Assembly: GCF_963678635.1 (NCBI RefSeq)
Contig: NC_087068.1
Span: 32,938,189-33,002,188, forward strand
Source of the DNA: Symsagittifera roscoffensis
Lineage: Eukaryota; Xenacoelomorpha; Acoela; Convolutidae
DNA: 64,000 nucleotides
Direction of reading: 5' to 3'
Position 1 is the stretch's first letter. Each line of letters starts with the position of its first letter. Below the pieces are notes generated by a model. That model searched no databases. It saw only the letters and a program-made list of their open reading frames with translations, and had not been told where the DNA came from. A program made the position numbers and the translations under genes. Below are positions 24,971 through 38,272 of this stretch, one piece after another.

Positions 24971-27075
24971 TACCCTTGTATTAGGACAGGTCATTTTCGT
25001 TATTAAGTCAAGGTTTCTGCTAAGCAAAATATTAAGGGCGGACATTATAAGCTATGAACTATTTCTTCCAAGTTTTCGTAATTTTTACTCAGGGAACGAA
25101 CATTTTATTAAGTATTGATTAAGTATTGGCATCATTGTGAGCACTTTTGTGATTATGTGTTGTCTGAACTTTGTTGCTGGGGAAAACACTTTTTTTCAAA
25201 AAAATTCATAATATTAACAAGGTTGACTCTTGGGTGAGGAAGGTCTTCGATTATTCGTACATAGTTCAAGTTGGCGCTATTCCCTAACGATTTCTTTTTC
25301 TTTACTAAATTAATTTTCCCTACTCTCTACGAGAAACGGACAATAATAGGGCGCGGTTTATTCCATCTACAACGTTATCTATGGGCAATCAATATATCAT
25401 TAGAATTTCAATTAACTGCGATACATCGACAACTTTTTGGGTTGCAGTGGAGTAGTTTCGCGCTCATCTTCTTCTAATCCAAGTATACGAATATTATTCC
25501 GTCTGTTGTAGTTCATTTTTTGCTTCTTCAAGGGTTTCTTTAATTTGAATTCGCTAGAGCTTCCTACATCATTGTATTGATTGAAGCTTTGGTTTCTTGT
25601 CTGAGAGTTTCGAGGGTAATTGGAATCATTTATTTTAGTGTACTTTGAACACTTTCCCTGACTTTTTTGAATTATTGTCCTTCTTGTAAGAGACTAAATA
25701 CCGTGCATGCTTTTTTTAGTCATTCTTTGCTATGGGTATTTCAGGCGTCTGGTTGAGTAGTTTGATGGGAGGTGGCTGTTTATCCAAATGAGTATCCAAG
25801 GAGTTGAGGACTGTCATATTTGATGTCATAGTTTGGTTTTCCTTTTTACTGTATCTGAAAGTATTTACTAAGCTTATCACAACAATTAGGCTAAGACGCG
25901 TTGAAAAAAGACGCGTTGAAAAAATATATAACTTACCGATATATATATATAAAATTGAAAAACGTTTTACAAAAATTAATCAATATGGACGGACTGTTCA
26001 TGCTATAACTTTTTTCCTGCTAATTTTATCTCCGCTTCAGTGCAAAAATCATTCAGCGATTAGGAACTTTTTCTGATTCTGATTGGTTGAGAACCAGTGT
26101 CGAGAAAAATTGGTTGAACATAACCAGTGTCCGAGATAACCTGGTCGATAAAATTTTCCAAAATAACATATAAAAAGGTAGTGTCATATTTTTGAAATTT
26201 TTTTATTCATATTATTTTCGATTTTTTGTCATTTATTTTCTGAAGACAAATATGGTCGATTATGCCTAATTTATTAACTTTCTACGCGTTTTTATTTTGA
26301 TCTCCAATCACACCACGCACTAAAAACGACACTATTTTGAAGAAAAAATACATTTTTCTAGTTTATTTATGAATATGGTTGGAACATTCTCTCATAGCCG
26401 GAACATTCTCTAATGGACGTTACTTGCACAGCAACCGACTATCCTTGTTTCTTTATTTTTATTATTTTGAGAAGAAACGATCACATGGTAGCAGGAGGTA
26501 CTTGCAGGTTAGCCGGTTACTATGCAAGTAGCACAGAATACTACGATCATACACTTTAAAAAATGCAAAAAAAATTTAATATTTTTTTTAATTAGTTTCG
26601 TTTTTTTCTGCGTATAAAAAAATGACAAGAAAAATGAAAAAATATATATAAGACAAACTTTTTTAAAAATTTCAGTTTTTCTTGCAGAAAGAAAAAAGCA
26701 AAACAACCAAATACAAAATTCTTCTCTATTTTTCAAATGGTTGGAACAAGGACACAATTAGATAGAGATTGTTAGTGGACTGAAAACGAGACAGCCCATT
26801 AAGAAGTCAGATAATGGAGTCAAAGCGTCTCGAGATTCGCCAGTCGAACAAACTGATAAATCATTACAGCGAGATCTTTGAAAATATCATGTACAAAAGT
26901 CAGAAGGATCAAAAGTTAGGTGGCGAAGCGAATGCTTTAATTGCCTGTGCATTGATGGTCAAGAAAATTGTAATAGAAACAAAAACGACAAAAGTAGAAA
27001 GTGAATAAAATATATTCAAAGAGAGCGATTTGGCGATAGAATAGAAAAATGAGGATTTTTGCCAAATACTTTTTA
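24971..27075. repeat. Tandem array copy 2
   Basis: Full-length unit. Its left junction shows the array-forming joint within the LINE endonuclease. The 64-codon frame is at 26814-27008. Confidence 0.95.
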
Positions 27076-29177
27076 TACCCTTGTATTAGGACAGGTCATT
27101 TTCGTTATTAAGTCAAGGTTTCTGCTAAGCAAAATATTAAGGGCGGACATTATAAGCTATGAACTATTTCTTCCAAGTTTTTGTAATTTTTACTCAGGGA
27201 ACGAACATTTTATTAAGTATTGATTAAGTATTGGCATCATTGTGAGCACTTTTGTGATTATGTGTTGTCTGAACTTTGTTGCTGGGGAAAACACTTTTTT
27301 TCAAAAAAATTCATAATATTATCAAGGTTGACTCTTGGGTGAGGAAGGTCTTCGATTATTCGTACATAGTTCAAATTGGCGCTATTCCCTAACGATTTCT
27401 TTTTCTTTACTAAATTAATTTTCCCTACTCTCTACGAGAAACGGACAATAATAGGGCGCGGTTCATTCCCTCTACAACGTTATCTATGGGCAATCAATAT
27501 ATCATTAGAATTTCAATTAACTGCGATACATCGACAACTTTTTGGGTTGCAGTGGAGTAGTTTCGCGCTCATCTTCTTCTAATCCAAGTATACGAATATT
27601 ATTCCGTCTGTTGTAGTTCATTTTTTGCTTGTTCAAGGGTTTCTTTAATTTGAATTCCCTAGAGCTTCCTACATCATTGTATTGATTGAAGCTTTGATTT
27701 CTTGTCTGAGAGTTTCGAGGGTAATTGGAATCATTTATTTTAGTGTACTTTGAACACTTTCCCTGACTTTTTTGAATTATTGTCCTTCTTGTAAGAGACT
27801 AAATACCGTGCATGCTTTTTTTAGTCATTCTTTGCTATGGGTATTTCAGGCGTCTGGTTGAGTAGTTTGATGGGAGGTGGCTGTTTATCCAAATGAGTAT
27901 CCAAGGAGTTGAGGACTGTCATATTTGATGTCATAGTTTGGTTTTCCTTTTTACTGTATCTGAAAGTTTTTACCAAGCTTATCACAACAATTAGGCTAAG
28001 ACGCGTTGAAAAAATACGCGTTGAAAAAAAAATATAACTTACCGATATATATAAAAAATTGAAAAAAGTTTTACAAAAATTAATCAATATGGACGGACTG
28101 TTCATGCTATAACTTTTTTCCTGCTAATTTTATCTCCGCTTCAGTGCAAAAATCATTCAGCGATTAGGAACTTTTTCTGATTCTGATTGGTTGAGAACCA
28201 GTGTCGAGAAAAATTGGTTGAACATAACCAGTGTCCGAGATAACCTGGTCGATAAAATTTTCCAAAATAACATATAAAAAGGTAGTGTCATATTTTTGAA
28301 ATTTTTTTATTCATATTATTTTCGATTTTTTGTCATTTATTTTTTGATGACAAATATGGTCGATTATGCCTAATTTATTAACTTTCTACGCGTTTTTATT
28401 TTGATCTCCAATCACACCACGCACTAAAAACGACACTATTTTGAAGAAAAAATACATTTTTCTAGTTTATTTATGAATATGGTTGGAACATTCTCTCATA
28501 GCCGGAACATTCTCTAATGGACGTTACTTGCACAGCAACCGACTATCCTTGTTTCTTTATTTTTATTATTTTGAGAAGAAACGATCACATGGTAGCAGGA
28601 GGTACTTGCAGGTTAGCCGGTTACTATGCAAGTAGCACAGAATACTACGATCATACACTTTAAAAAATGCAAAAAAAATTAATGTTTTTTTAATTAGTTT
28701 CGTTTTTTTCTGCGTATAAAAAAATGACAAGAAAAATGAAAAAATATATATAAGACAAACTTTTTTAAAAATTTCAGTTTTTCTTGCAGAAAGAAAAAAG
28801 CAAAACAATCAAATACAAAATTCTTCTCTATTTTTCAAATGGTTGGAACAAGGACACAATTAGATAGAGATTGTTAGTGGACTGAAAACGAGACAGCCCA
28901 TTAAGAAGTCAGATAATGAAGTCAAAGCGTCTCGAGATTCGCCAGTCGAACAAACTGATAAATCATTACAGCGAGATCTTTGAAAATATCATGTACAAAA
29001 GTCAGAAGGATCAAAAGTTAGGTGGCGAAGCGAATGCTTTAATTGCCTGTGCATTGATGGTCAAGAAAATTGTAATAGAAACAAAAACGACAAAAGTAGA
29101 AAGTGAATAAAATATATTCAAAGAGAGCGATTTGGCGATAGAATAGAAAAATGAGGATTTTTGCCAAATACTTTTTA
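27076..29177. repeat. Tandem array copy 3
   Basis: Full-length unit. The 64-codon frame is at 28916-29110, with lysine as residue 2. Confidence 0.95.
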
Positions 29178-31290
29178 TACCCTTGTATTAGGACAGGTCA
29201 TTTTCGTTATTAAGTCAAGGTTTCTGCTAAGCAAAATATTAAGGGCGGACATTATAAGCTATGAACTATTTCTTCCAAGTTTTTGTAATTTTTACTCAGG
29301 GAACGAACATTTTATTAAGTATTGATTAAGTATTGGCATCATTGTGAGCACTTTTGTGATTATGTGTTGTCTGACTGAACTTTGTTGCTGGGGAAAACAC
29401 TTTTTTTCAAAAAAATTCATAATATTAACAAGGTTGACTCTTGGGTGAGGAAGGTCTTCGATTATTCGTACATAGTTCAAATTGGCGCTATTCCCTAACG
29501 ATTTCTTTTTCTTTACTAAATTAATTTTCCCTACTCTCTACGAGAAACGGACAATAATAGGGCGCGGTTTATTCCCTCTACAACGTTATCTATGGGCAAT
29601 CAATATATCATTAGAATTTCAATTAACTGCGATACATCGACAACTTTTTGGGTTGCAGTGGAGTAGTTTCGCGCTCATCTTCTTCTAATCCAAGTATACG
29701 AATATTATTCCGTCTGTTGTAGTTCATTTTTTGCTTCCTTAAGGGTTTCTTTTTTTTTGAATTCGCTAGAGCTTCCTACATCATTGTATTGATTGAAGCT
29801 TTGGTTTCTTGTCTGAGAGTTTCGAGGGTAATTGGAATCATTTATTTTAGTGTACTTTGAACACTTTCCCTGACTTTTTTGAATTATTGTCCTTCTTGTA
29901 AGAGACTAAATACCGTGCATGCTTTTTTTAGTCATTCTTTGCTATGCGTATTTCAGGCGTCTGGTTGAGTAGTTTGATGGGAGGTGGCTGTTTATCCAAA
30001 TGAGTATCCAACGAGTTGAGGACTGTCATATTTGATGTCATAGTTTGGTTTTCCTTTTTACTGTATCTGAAAGTATTTACTAAGCTTATCACAACAATTA
30101 GGCTAAGACGCATTGAAAAAAGACGCGTTGAAAAAAATATAAATTACCGATATATATAAAAAATTGAAAAAAGTTTTACAAAAATCAATCAATATGGACG
30201 GACTGCTCATGCTATAACTTTTTTCCTGCTAATTTTATCTCCGCTTCAGTGCAAAAATCATTCAGCGATTAGGAACTTTTTCTGATTCTGATTGGTTGAG
30301 AACCAGTGTCGAGAAAAATTGGTTGAACATAACCTGTGTCCGAGATAACCTGGTCGATAAAATTTTCCAAAAGAACATATAAAAATGAAGTGTCATATTT
30401 TTGAAACTTTTTTTTTCATATTATTTTCGATTTTTTGTCATTTATTTTCTGAAGACAAATATGGTCGATTATGCCTAATTAATTAACTTTCTACGCGTTT
30501 TTTTTTTGATCTCCAATCACACCACGCACTAAAAACGACACTATTTTGAAGAAAAAATACATTTTTCTAGTTTATTTATGAATATGGTTGGAACATTCTC
30601 TCATAGCCGGAACATTCTCTAATGGACGTTACTTGCACAGCAACCGACTATCCTTGTTTCTTTATTTTTATTATTTTGAGAAGAAACGATCACATGGTAG
30701 CAGGAGGTATTTGCAAAATGAAGGTTAGCCGGTTACTATGCAAGTAGCACAGAATACTACAATCATACACTTTAAAAAATGCAAAAAAAATTTAATGTTT
30801 TATTAACTTAGTTTCGTTTTTTCTGCGTTTAAAAAAATGACAAGAAAAACGAAAAAATATAAATAAGACAAACTTTTTAAAAAATTTCAGTTTTTCTTGC
30901 AGAAAGAAAAAAGCAAAACAACCAAATACAAAATTCTTCTTTATTTTTCAAATGGTTGGAACAAGGACACAATTAGATAGAGATTGTTAGTGGACTGAAA
31001 ACGAGACAGCCCATTAAGAAGTCAGATAATGGAGTCAAAGCGTCTCGAGATTCGCCAGTCGAACAAACTGATAAATCATTACAGCGAGATCTTTGAAAAT
31101 ATCATGTACAAAAGTCAGAAGGATCAAAAGTTAGGTGGCGAAGCGAATGCTTTAATTGCCTGTGCATTGATGGTCAAGAAAATTCTAATAGAAACAAAAA
31201 CGTCAAAAGTAGAAAGTGAATAAAATAAATTCAAAGAGAGCGATTTTGCGATAGAATAGAAAAATGAGGATTTTTGCCAAATACTTTTCA
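29178..31290. repeat. Tandem array copy 4
   Basis: Full-length unit, the longest (2113 bp). It carries the small insertion giving tttgcaaaatgaaggtta near 30710, and the ctaataga variant in the 64-codon frame (31029-31223). Both are shared with copy 5, so copies 4 and 5 are sisters. Confidence 0.95.
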
Positions 31291-33052
31291 TACCCTTGTA
31301 TTAGGACAGGTCATTTTCGTTATTAAGTCAAGGTTTTTGCTATGCAAAATATTAAGGGCGGACATTCTAAGCTATGAACTATTTCTTCCAAGTTTTCGTA
31401 ATTTTTACTCAGGGAACGAACATTTTATTAAGTATTGATTAAGTATTGGCATCATTGTGAGCACTTTTGTGATTATGTGTTGTCTGAACTTTGTTGCTGG
31501 GGAAAACACTTTTTTTTCAAAAAAATTCATAATATTAACAAGATTGACTCTTGGGTGAGGAAGGTCTTCGATTATTCGTACATAGTTCAAATTGGCGCTA
31601 TTCCCTAACGATTTCTTTTTCTTTAGTAAATCAATTTTCCCTACTCTCTACGAGAAACGGACAATAATAGGGCGCGGTTTATTCCCTCTAAAACGTTATC
31701 TATGGGCAATCAATATATCATTAGAATTTCAATTAACTGCGATACATCGACAACTTTTTGGGTTGCAGTGGAGTAGTTTCGCGCTCATCTTCTTCTAATC
31801 CAAGTATACGAATATTATTCCGTCTGTTGTAGTTCATTTTTTGCTTCCTTAAGGGTTTCTTTTTTTTGAATTCGCTAGAGCTTCCTACATCATTGTATTG
31901 ATTGAAGCTTTGGTTTCTTGTCTGAGAGTTTCGAGGGTAATTGGAATCATTTATTTTAGTGTACTTTGAACACTTTCCCTGACTTTTTTGAATTATTGTC
32001 CTTCTTGTCCTTTGAATTATTGTCCTTTGAATTATTGTCCTTCATTACAGCGAAAGGTCTCCGCATTAGACCATCATGGAAAGCAGACGTACAGAATTAA
32101 CAAATCTGGAAATTCAACATGACTGCTTATGATCTTGAGGATGTAGCATAGGATTGAAGATGTAGCAGAGATAACCTGGTCGATAAAATTTTCCAAAATA
32201 ACATATAAAAAGGTAGTGTCATATTTTTGAAATTTTTTTATTCATATTATTTTCGATTTTTTGTCATTTATTTTCTGAAGACAAATATGGTCGATTATGC
32301 CTAATTTATTAACTTTCTACGCGTTTTTATTTTGATCTCCAATCACACCACGCACTAAAAACGACACTATTTTGAAGAAAAAATACATTTTTCTAGTTTA
32401 TTTATGAATATGGTATGAACATTCTCTAATGGACGTTACTTGCACAGCAACCGACTATCCTTGTTTCTTTATTTTTATTATTTTGAGAAGTACTTGCAAA
32501 ATGAAGGTTAGCCGGTTACTATGCAAGTAGCACAGAATACTACGATCATACACTTTAAAAAATGCAAAAAAAATTTAATGTTTTTTTAATTAGTTTCGTT
32601 TTTTTCTGCGTATAAAAAAAATGACAAGAAAAATGAAAAAATATATATAAGAAAAACTTTTAAAAAATTTCAGTTTTTCTTGCAGAAAGAAAAAATCAAA
32701 ACAACCAAATACAAAAATCTTCTCTATTTTTCAAATGGTTGGAACAAGGACACAATTAGATAGAGATTGTTAGTGGACTGAAAACGAGACAGCCCATTAA
32801 GAAGTCAGATAATGGAGTCAAAGCGTCTCGAGATTCGCCAGTCGAACAAACTGATAAATCATTACAGCGAGATCTTTGAAAATATCATGTACAAAAGTCA
32901 GAAGGATCAAAAGTTAGGTGGCGAAGCGAATGCTTTAATTGCCTGTGCATTGATGGTCAAGAAAATTCTAATAGAAACAAAAACGTCAAAAGTAGAAAGT
33001 GAATAAAATAAATTCAAAGAAAGCGATTTGGCGATAGAATAGAAAAATGAGG
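31291..33052. repeat. Tandem array copy 5 (internally deleted)
   Basis: The last unit. It is normal to about 32008, then roughly 440 bp found in the other copies are missing and replaced by about 160 bp of filler (32009-32168), after which the unit resumes at ataacctggtcg. It carries copy-4-type variants. It ends at gaaaaatgagg (33052), where unrelated sequence begins. The 64-codon frame is at 32812-33006. Confidence 0.95.
32009..32168. other. Templated filler DNA at a deletion junction
   Basis: The insert consists of two extra copies of a local 15-nt string (tttgaattattgtcc), then a 104-bp copy (32052-32155) of sequence at 33807-33910 with one mismatch, then a re-copied gaagatgtagca from the end of that donor. 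Composite copying from several templates at a deletion is the usual signature of polymerase-theta-type end joining. Confidence 0.85.
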
Positions 33053-33436
33053 TTGCAGAAACTGCCACATAAATTAAAACTCAAAATGATGACCGATTGA
33101 AACAAGAGCTGGATACAACCGAAAAGAAGGATGTATCAAAGTACCACGGAGAACAAAGTTGAATTGACATCAACGGAGTTGAACAACTGAGAAGCAGCAG
33201 CGGAGCAACGATCGTGAATAAAGAAGAAGCAGAGTGAGCTAGACGGAAAGTAACCAAGCTGAAGATGAACACCGAGTGGTCCGAATCTCGAGACAATAAG
33301 CCAGAACTATAACGTAGCCTCGAAGACCGAAATCGGAAGGTGGCATTGTTGACAAATGCAGACCTTGTTAAACTCGAGATATGGCCAAAAATACACTGAG
33401 TGGGGCCACTGCAAGAATGTATTTGACGTGAAGAGG

Positions 33437-33486
<50 letters not shown>

Positions 33487-35011
33487 AGGAGATGAACGTT
33501 TGTTGGTTCAAGCATATCGGAACGACAATGTGAAAGGCATTCCACCTACCCAACAGGCTATATTGCATTCTGAAATCCAGGGGTTGAATCGTGAAAAATG
33601 TCATTAGACCAATCCGGGCAAGAGTAGTATTTCAATACGAAAAGGTGTGGAGGAAAAGGATGAGCGCAGATTAGAAAGTTACACACCCTTATTGCGAATT
33701 GCGAAGTTTGCGTACTTATTAATTTGACATCTCGATGAGGAAAAACTGAGGTTGGAAATTATATTCTCTGGAAGCAGTTCATCCCTAACTCCGTCAAATT
33801 CGACCAGAAAGGTCTCCGCATTAGACCATCATGGAAAGCAGACGTACAGAATTAACAAATCTGGAAATTCAACATGACTGCTTATGATCTTGAAGATGTA
33901 GCATAGGATTTGGTACGAAATTACTAATCGAAAACAAAAAACTAATCGAACAGTTTTGTGAATTCTTCTTTATTTCAAATTTTTTTTTACATCAAACGAA
34001 GAAAAGGGGGGTTGAGGGCTCTTCACGTTAACGATCTGCCTTTCGGTGTATAACAATCGAGTTCCAGAGAAAGCTGAGAAAAGCACTACAACAGATCAAG
34101 ACGAGTTCATTTAACTGAAAAAATTAAAAGACTCCATTAATTTCGAGCATTAAGCTGACAGTCCAAATGAATCCGATCAAAAAATGATTTAGTCGAGGAA
34201 ATCGGAAATTTTGGAGGAACCGACGAAAAGAGGATGAGTTTGAAACGGAACAGACTACAAGGGCAAGAAGGATGTTTGGAAGTCTGCAGAGGGCGACTAC
34301 TGCTGCGCGTCCCAATTTGGAGAAGCGGTTGAATGATGCCCTCTCGATAATGAACAGTCGACCACACATAGAGATCTACTGCAAATTTAAGTTCAATAAT
34401 GAGAATTACGAAAAAGTTGATGAAGAAGTTTTTCGAGAAGATGAACGGGTCTTTTTAAATTGATTTTTATGCGGATACTTCTTTTCTTATATATAATTTA
34501 TGCCAAGTTGATTTCTTTAGGTCGAACAACTAGTATCAGCGTTTCTTTCCGATCGAGTACTGAAATTGAAAGCATGATTTACGAGGCGGAAGCTTACGCT
34601 ACGAGATGTGCCATGAAAAAAGCTACGTTTCGGAAAAATATAGCGAGATATTGGACTTAACCACATTGTCACAGAATATCGTGTGATAACTGATAGCTCA
34701 AGGGTTAATATGTCAGTGCGCATTGCAGAATAGAAAGTAACGACATCCAATGCGATCAGACAAGATGTGGCCAAAAAGAGAACCCTCAAAATAATGAGAT
34801 TATACTTTTCGCCGAGATGTTCGCAGCCTGTATTGGTAGTTTAAAATCTTCTTCAAGCCATGCACGTTGCAGATCTGGACATTTTATTCAAAATGTTCGA
34901 TTGGACATTCAAACTTATTATTATTATTTTTTGCTATAAATGATATAGATCGAGAGTATATAGATCGATAGCAGGTTCCAGATTACGAATATTAGAGGGA
35001 TTGTCTACAAT
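33053..35011. other. Unrecognised region with a (GA)n tract
   Basis: No gene is identified. It includes a pure (GA)n microsatellite at about 33439-33484 and the 104-bp donor (33807-33910) of the filler at 32052. One plus-strand open stretch (about 34188-34463, ending TGA) is charged and helical, with the string RARRMFGSLQR. I looked for a link to pinin-type proteins but the likeness is too short to use. A second one (34460-34660) is likewise unrecognised. Confidence 0.4.
33439..33484. repeat. (GA)n microsatellite
   Basis: An uninterrupted GA dinucleotide run. Open frames crossing it on either strand translate as Arg-Glu or Ser-Leu repeats and are artefacts. Confidence 0.95.
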
Positions 35012-35016
35012 AGGAT

Positions 35017-35269
35017 TGTCATACCTCAATGTATGAACGTGAGTATATCGAATCCGAACGGATTGATAAACGCAATCTTTGATGTGAGTTCGATAAAACA
35101 ACTGTTCTTAATAATCATAAATTATCGTCTGAGCTATTGCTCATGTTACCACTTCGGCGTACAGCCGTACAAGGTCAACTGACCAAACATGTTAATGAAA
35201 TTATAACATTAAGTCATCATAAAAGTATGCATCATTGATGCTAAGTTTATCGATCCGTACCGGATGACA
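35017..35269 (-). repeat. 3' LTR of the decayed Gypsy element
   Basis: 253 bp with TGTCAT/ATGACA ends, paired with 41596-41849. As the element is on the minus strand, this is its 3' LTR. Confidence 0.95.
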
Positions 35270-35280
35270 CTCCCCCTTCA
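35270..35280 (-). promoter_or_regulatory. Polypurine tract
   Basis: On the minus strand TGAAGGGGGAG lies directly against the start of the 3' LTR, the expected position and composition of a plus-strand primer. Confidence 0.8.
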
Positions 35281-35357
35281 ACGGGAAAGGAAGTGAACAG
35301 TTTATAAACTTTGAGTTTAGAGTCCCTTGGGGACTGGTGGTTTTTCTTCTATTTCCT

Positions 35358-36398
35358 TTAGCTGTCCTTACTATTCTCTTTTTCCTTTGTTTCCTCGTTG
35401 TTATTGTTGTCGTCTTCAAGCTTTTCGTGTTCCTCGTGTGTTGTGTCGTCTGTTTTAGCCGCTATTTTTCCAATTTTCTTCACTTCGATAAAAAAAATTT
35501 CGTCGTTTTTGTCGGGACTCTCGATCGGTGCGGTAAGATCAATAATTTCTTCCATTTTCTTGGTCGTACTCTTAGGGCTAATCGTTTCAAGGAATTTCAA
35601 GCAGGCCTAATATTCGGGTGTTTTGTCAGAGAAACCCATTTCCTGAATTAAGGATTTCAGGCTTGGTTTTGACGGCGAAGTTAGTTGATCTGGTGGCGAA
35701 TCGATGTTGAATCTTACTGGTTATTTATGGCTTTTTGCTTCGTCGATTTTGTTGAAAAAACCAAGCCTGAAATCCTTATCGATTGACGGTGACGGACTGA
35801 TCGTCTTGTTGATATTGTAGTTGCTGAAGTTGATGTTGTTGCTGGTGGTGTCTTCTTTTGATTTAACCTTTTCGGTTAAGACGCGGATGTTCCTGATGTC
35901 GTCGATGAATTCTCACTCCCGTTTCGCTTGCTATGGCTGTGTCCTTTGGTGGGGCTTTTTTCGTGACTTTTTTGCGTTGGATTTTTCTATCGTTTTGCTC
36001 AATCCTCGAGGTTTGTTACAAGGGCGTCCGGCCGTTCTTCGTCCAGTTGGTTTGGTCCGTCGTTTGGTTGGACTATTTTGTCCACTGTTTTGTTCTTGGT
36101 TGTCTGCTTCCTGTTCCCATCTTGTCAGTTTCCTTGTTAGCCCTGTTTCAATATCCTCTTTGAACATTTTGTGTTGGGGCGCCGTTGGGACTTCGATGTC
36201 TAAAAAACATAGAAAAGGTCCTGATCTCCTTGCGGATTTGTACGCAACATAGTCACTTAACCCTGAACGTCGGCACGGTCCGTAGATCAAAGGATTAGAA
36301 ACAAATGCAATTCCACTATTTCGTAATAATCCAGGTTGTTTTTCGAATGACTGCACCCATGCTGTATGTGGTATGTACGTTAAAAAATTTCCGTCCAT
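35358..36398 (-). pseudogene. C-terminal pol tail of the decayed Gypsy element
   Basis: Two open stretches, 35931-36398 (155 codons, lysine/arginine-rich end) and 35358-35600 (80 codons, acidic Asp/Glu/Asn-rich). They lie between the integrase remnant and the 3' LTR. They are probably the variable region after integrase, or a third ORF. I recognise no domain and no membrane segment, so I do not call an env. Confidence 0.4.
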
Positions 36399-36399
36399 A

Positions 36400-37742
36400 G
36401 TTTTGTTTTTTGTTCGAATATTTTAGGGTCCTTCAGCTTACTAGCCACTCGGTTTATTTTTCTCGCCACTTGATCTAATCGTTTTTCTAATGTTTTTGCC
36501 AATAGGTGCCTGTATCCTTTTATACCTAGCAATCAGTTTATTCTTATTTATTTCAATGACTCTTTTTAGATAGTGCACCTGGTGTTAGTTGTGTTGTTGG
36601 TTTGCTCGTTCCTGGTGCTTTTAATGTCATCTGTGAGCGTCGGTTAAGTGAGACCTCGTCCTCCGACCATTGTTGCAAATCGTGCATAATTTCTGGTGGT
36701 AGAGGCGGCTTTGTAAGGTTTTTTTGATCTAAACATGCGAGTTTGGCATTTACCGAATTAAGGTTAATTGATTGTTAATGAGCTAGTTGTTGCGACGTTG
36801 GATAAAGGGGTATTTGGCTTTCTACACATGTGTGCTTCGAATGGTGAGATGTTTGTTACGCCGTGTGGTGTTATTCGTAAAGCCTACGTTTTAATGTTTT
36901 TATCATCCTTTCTACTAACCCTATGGCTCTATTTATCTACCGGAGCGAATATATTTTTTTATGTTGTTTGTACTAACAAAAGTTGAAATTTTATGGCTTG
37001 AAATGCTTGAGATTGGTCTCATCTAAGTCGTCGAGGTACTACATTATTCGAAATATACCGTTGCATAAATTTTATGGTGACATCTGCCGTGGTATTTGTG
37101 ACAAATTTTGCTGTGGGGAACTTTGACCCTTTATCTATTGCAACTAAGATGTACGCGTCCTTATTTAGCTCATCAAGGAGGGGCCCGGCAAAATCTAATT
37201 GTACCTCCTCATTAGGTTCTACGACAGGTTCCATTTGGAATGAGTGTTTCTTTCCTATTTTTGTTTTGAGAATTTTACCTTGTTATGTACAATGTTTACA
37301 GCTTTGCGTCATTTGGACGATTGATCAGTGTATGTGCAGGAACCATACGTGTTGGCACAGGTCCAGCATAGCGGCCGATCCTGGATGTGTCAAGTGTAGA
37401 CTGTCCAGCACTGTCTGACGCAGCTGTGTAGGAAAGACGATATGTTCGCCAATGAGCAGGCACTCCTCGCGGACTGTAATCGGTTATGTAGTTTGTGCCA
37501 ATACTGACCTTATGAGGAGTTACTCGATTCCCAATCCCGTTTTATAACAAGTTGATGAGTGGTCTTAAATTTCCGTCTTTCTTGGTAGCGGCGGCAAGGA
37601 ATTTTACGCCAAGCACCTTTTGTAGTTTTTGACGAAACAGCGGTGTGTTCGCTTCTGACTCCGTCATTGTTTTCTGATTGATTGTGGCCACCAACCTTTC
37701 CGTAATCATGTGATGGCTTACCTCGAGTTGCGTGTTGGTCAT
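36400..37742 (-). pseudogene. Integrase remnant of the decayed Gypsy element
   Basis: The open stretch 37019-37234 carries the start of the rve core: LDFAGPLLDE holds the first catalytic Asp, followed by YILVAIDKGSKFPTAKF. The stop lies just before where the second catalytic Asp (SDxG-type) is expected. The stretch 37542-37742 precedes it and is probably the linker and N-terminal part. The frame is lost several times. Confidence 0.75.
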
Positions 37743-38272
37743 TGTGGGGGGCTCCTCATTGGTTCGTATTCCTCCTGACTGACAATGTTGGGGTTGACTC
37801 GGCTTACACAGTGTTTTTAGTTTCTGGTTGTGGGTTATCTGTTTGTGTGCCTGTCATTGCCTTGTTGTCTTCGGTTTGTATGGCTTGTGCGACTTTACTT
37901 TGAGTGTTTTTGGCGTTTGTGTTTTCGTCGCTTCTTCACTGAATACGATTTTTCGAAAACTCTTCAACGATGGCTTCGATGAAAGAAGTTCGCGCGCGTC
38001 CTTGATGGATTCCTTTAATGATGAATTGCTTATGTCTGTTCTATTTTGTTTTCTGGCGGTTGGTGGTCGCTTATGCCACAGTGGGTCGGATAAGCTCTCC
38101 TCTCTGTCAGAAGATCCCTGCCACTTGGATGTTTTTTCGTCCTTTCTGCCTCGAGGTTCCAAAGTCTTTCTTTCTGTTTTTTTTTCGCATTGCGTTTATG
38201 TTATTGTCAAGATTTTTTTGATTTTGTGATCGCTGCAATGTTTTTCTGAGAGAAAGTTGATTGAATTTCAGA

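Larger units (their letters stand above)
22868..33052. repeat. Five-copy tandem array, 2.1-kb unit
   Basis: Direct repeats starting at tacccttgta: 22868, 24971, 27076, 29178 and 31291, so spacing is 2103, 2105, 2102 and 2113 bp. Copies are about 98-99% alike. Each holds the LINE endonuclease 5' end and ORF1-like remnant, then AT-rich DNA, then a 64-codon plus-strand open frame. The left breakpoint lies within the LINE endonuclease: in copy 1 the LINE continues leftward, while in copies 2-5 the same point joins ...tttttgccaaatactttt. Copy 5 has an internal deletion with filler DNA and ends at 33052. Confidence 0.97.

Noticed and set aside
33081-33607. Open frames of 154 codons (minus) and 83 codons (plus)
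   Set aside because: Both run through a (GA)n tract; the rest shows no domain and no splice context.
34188-34463. Possible pinin-like fragment (RARRMFGSLQR)
   Set aside because: The likeness covers only a few residues and does not continue; there are no splice sites that support an exon.
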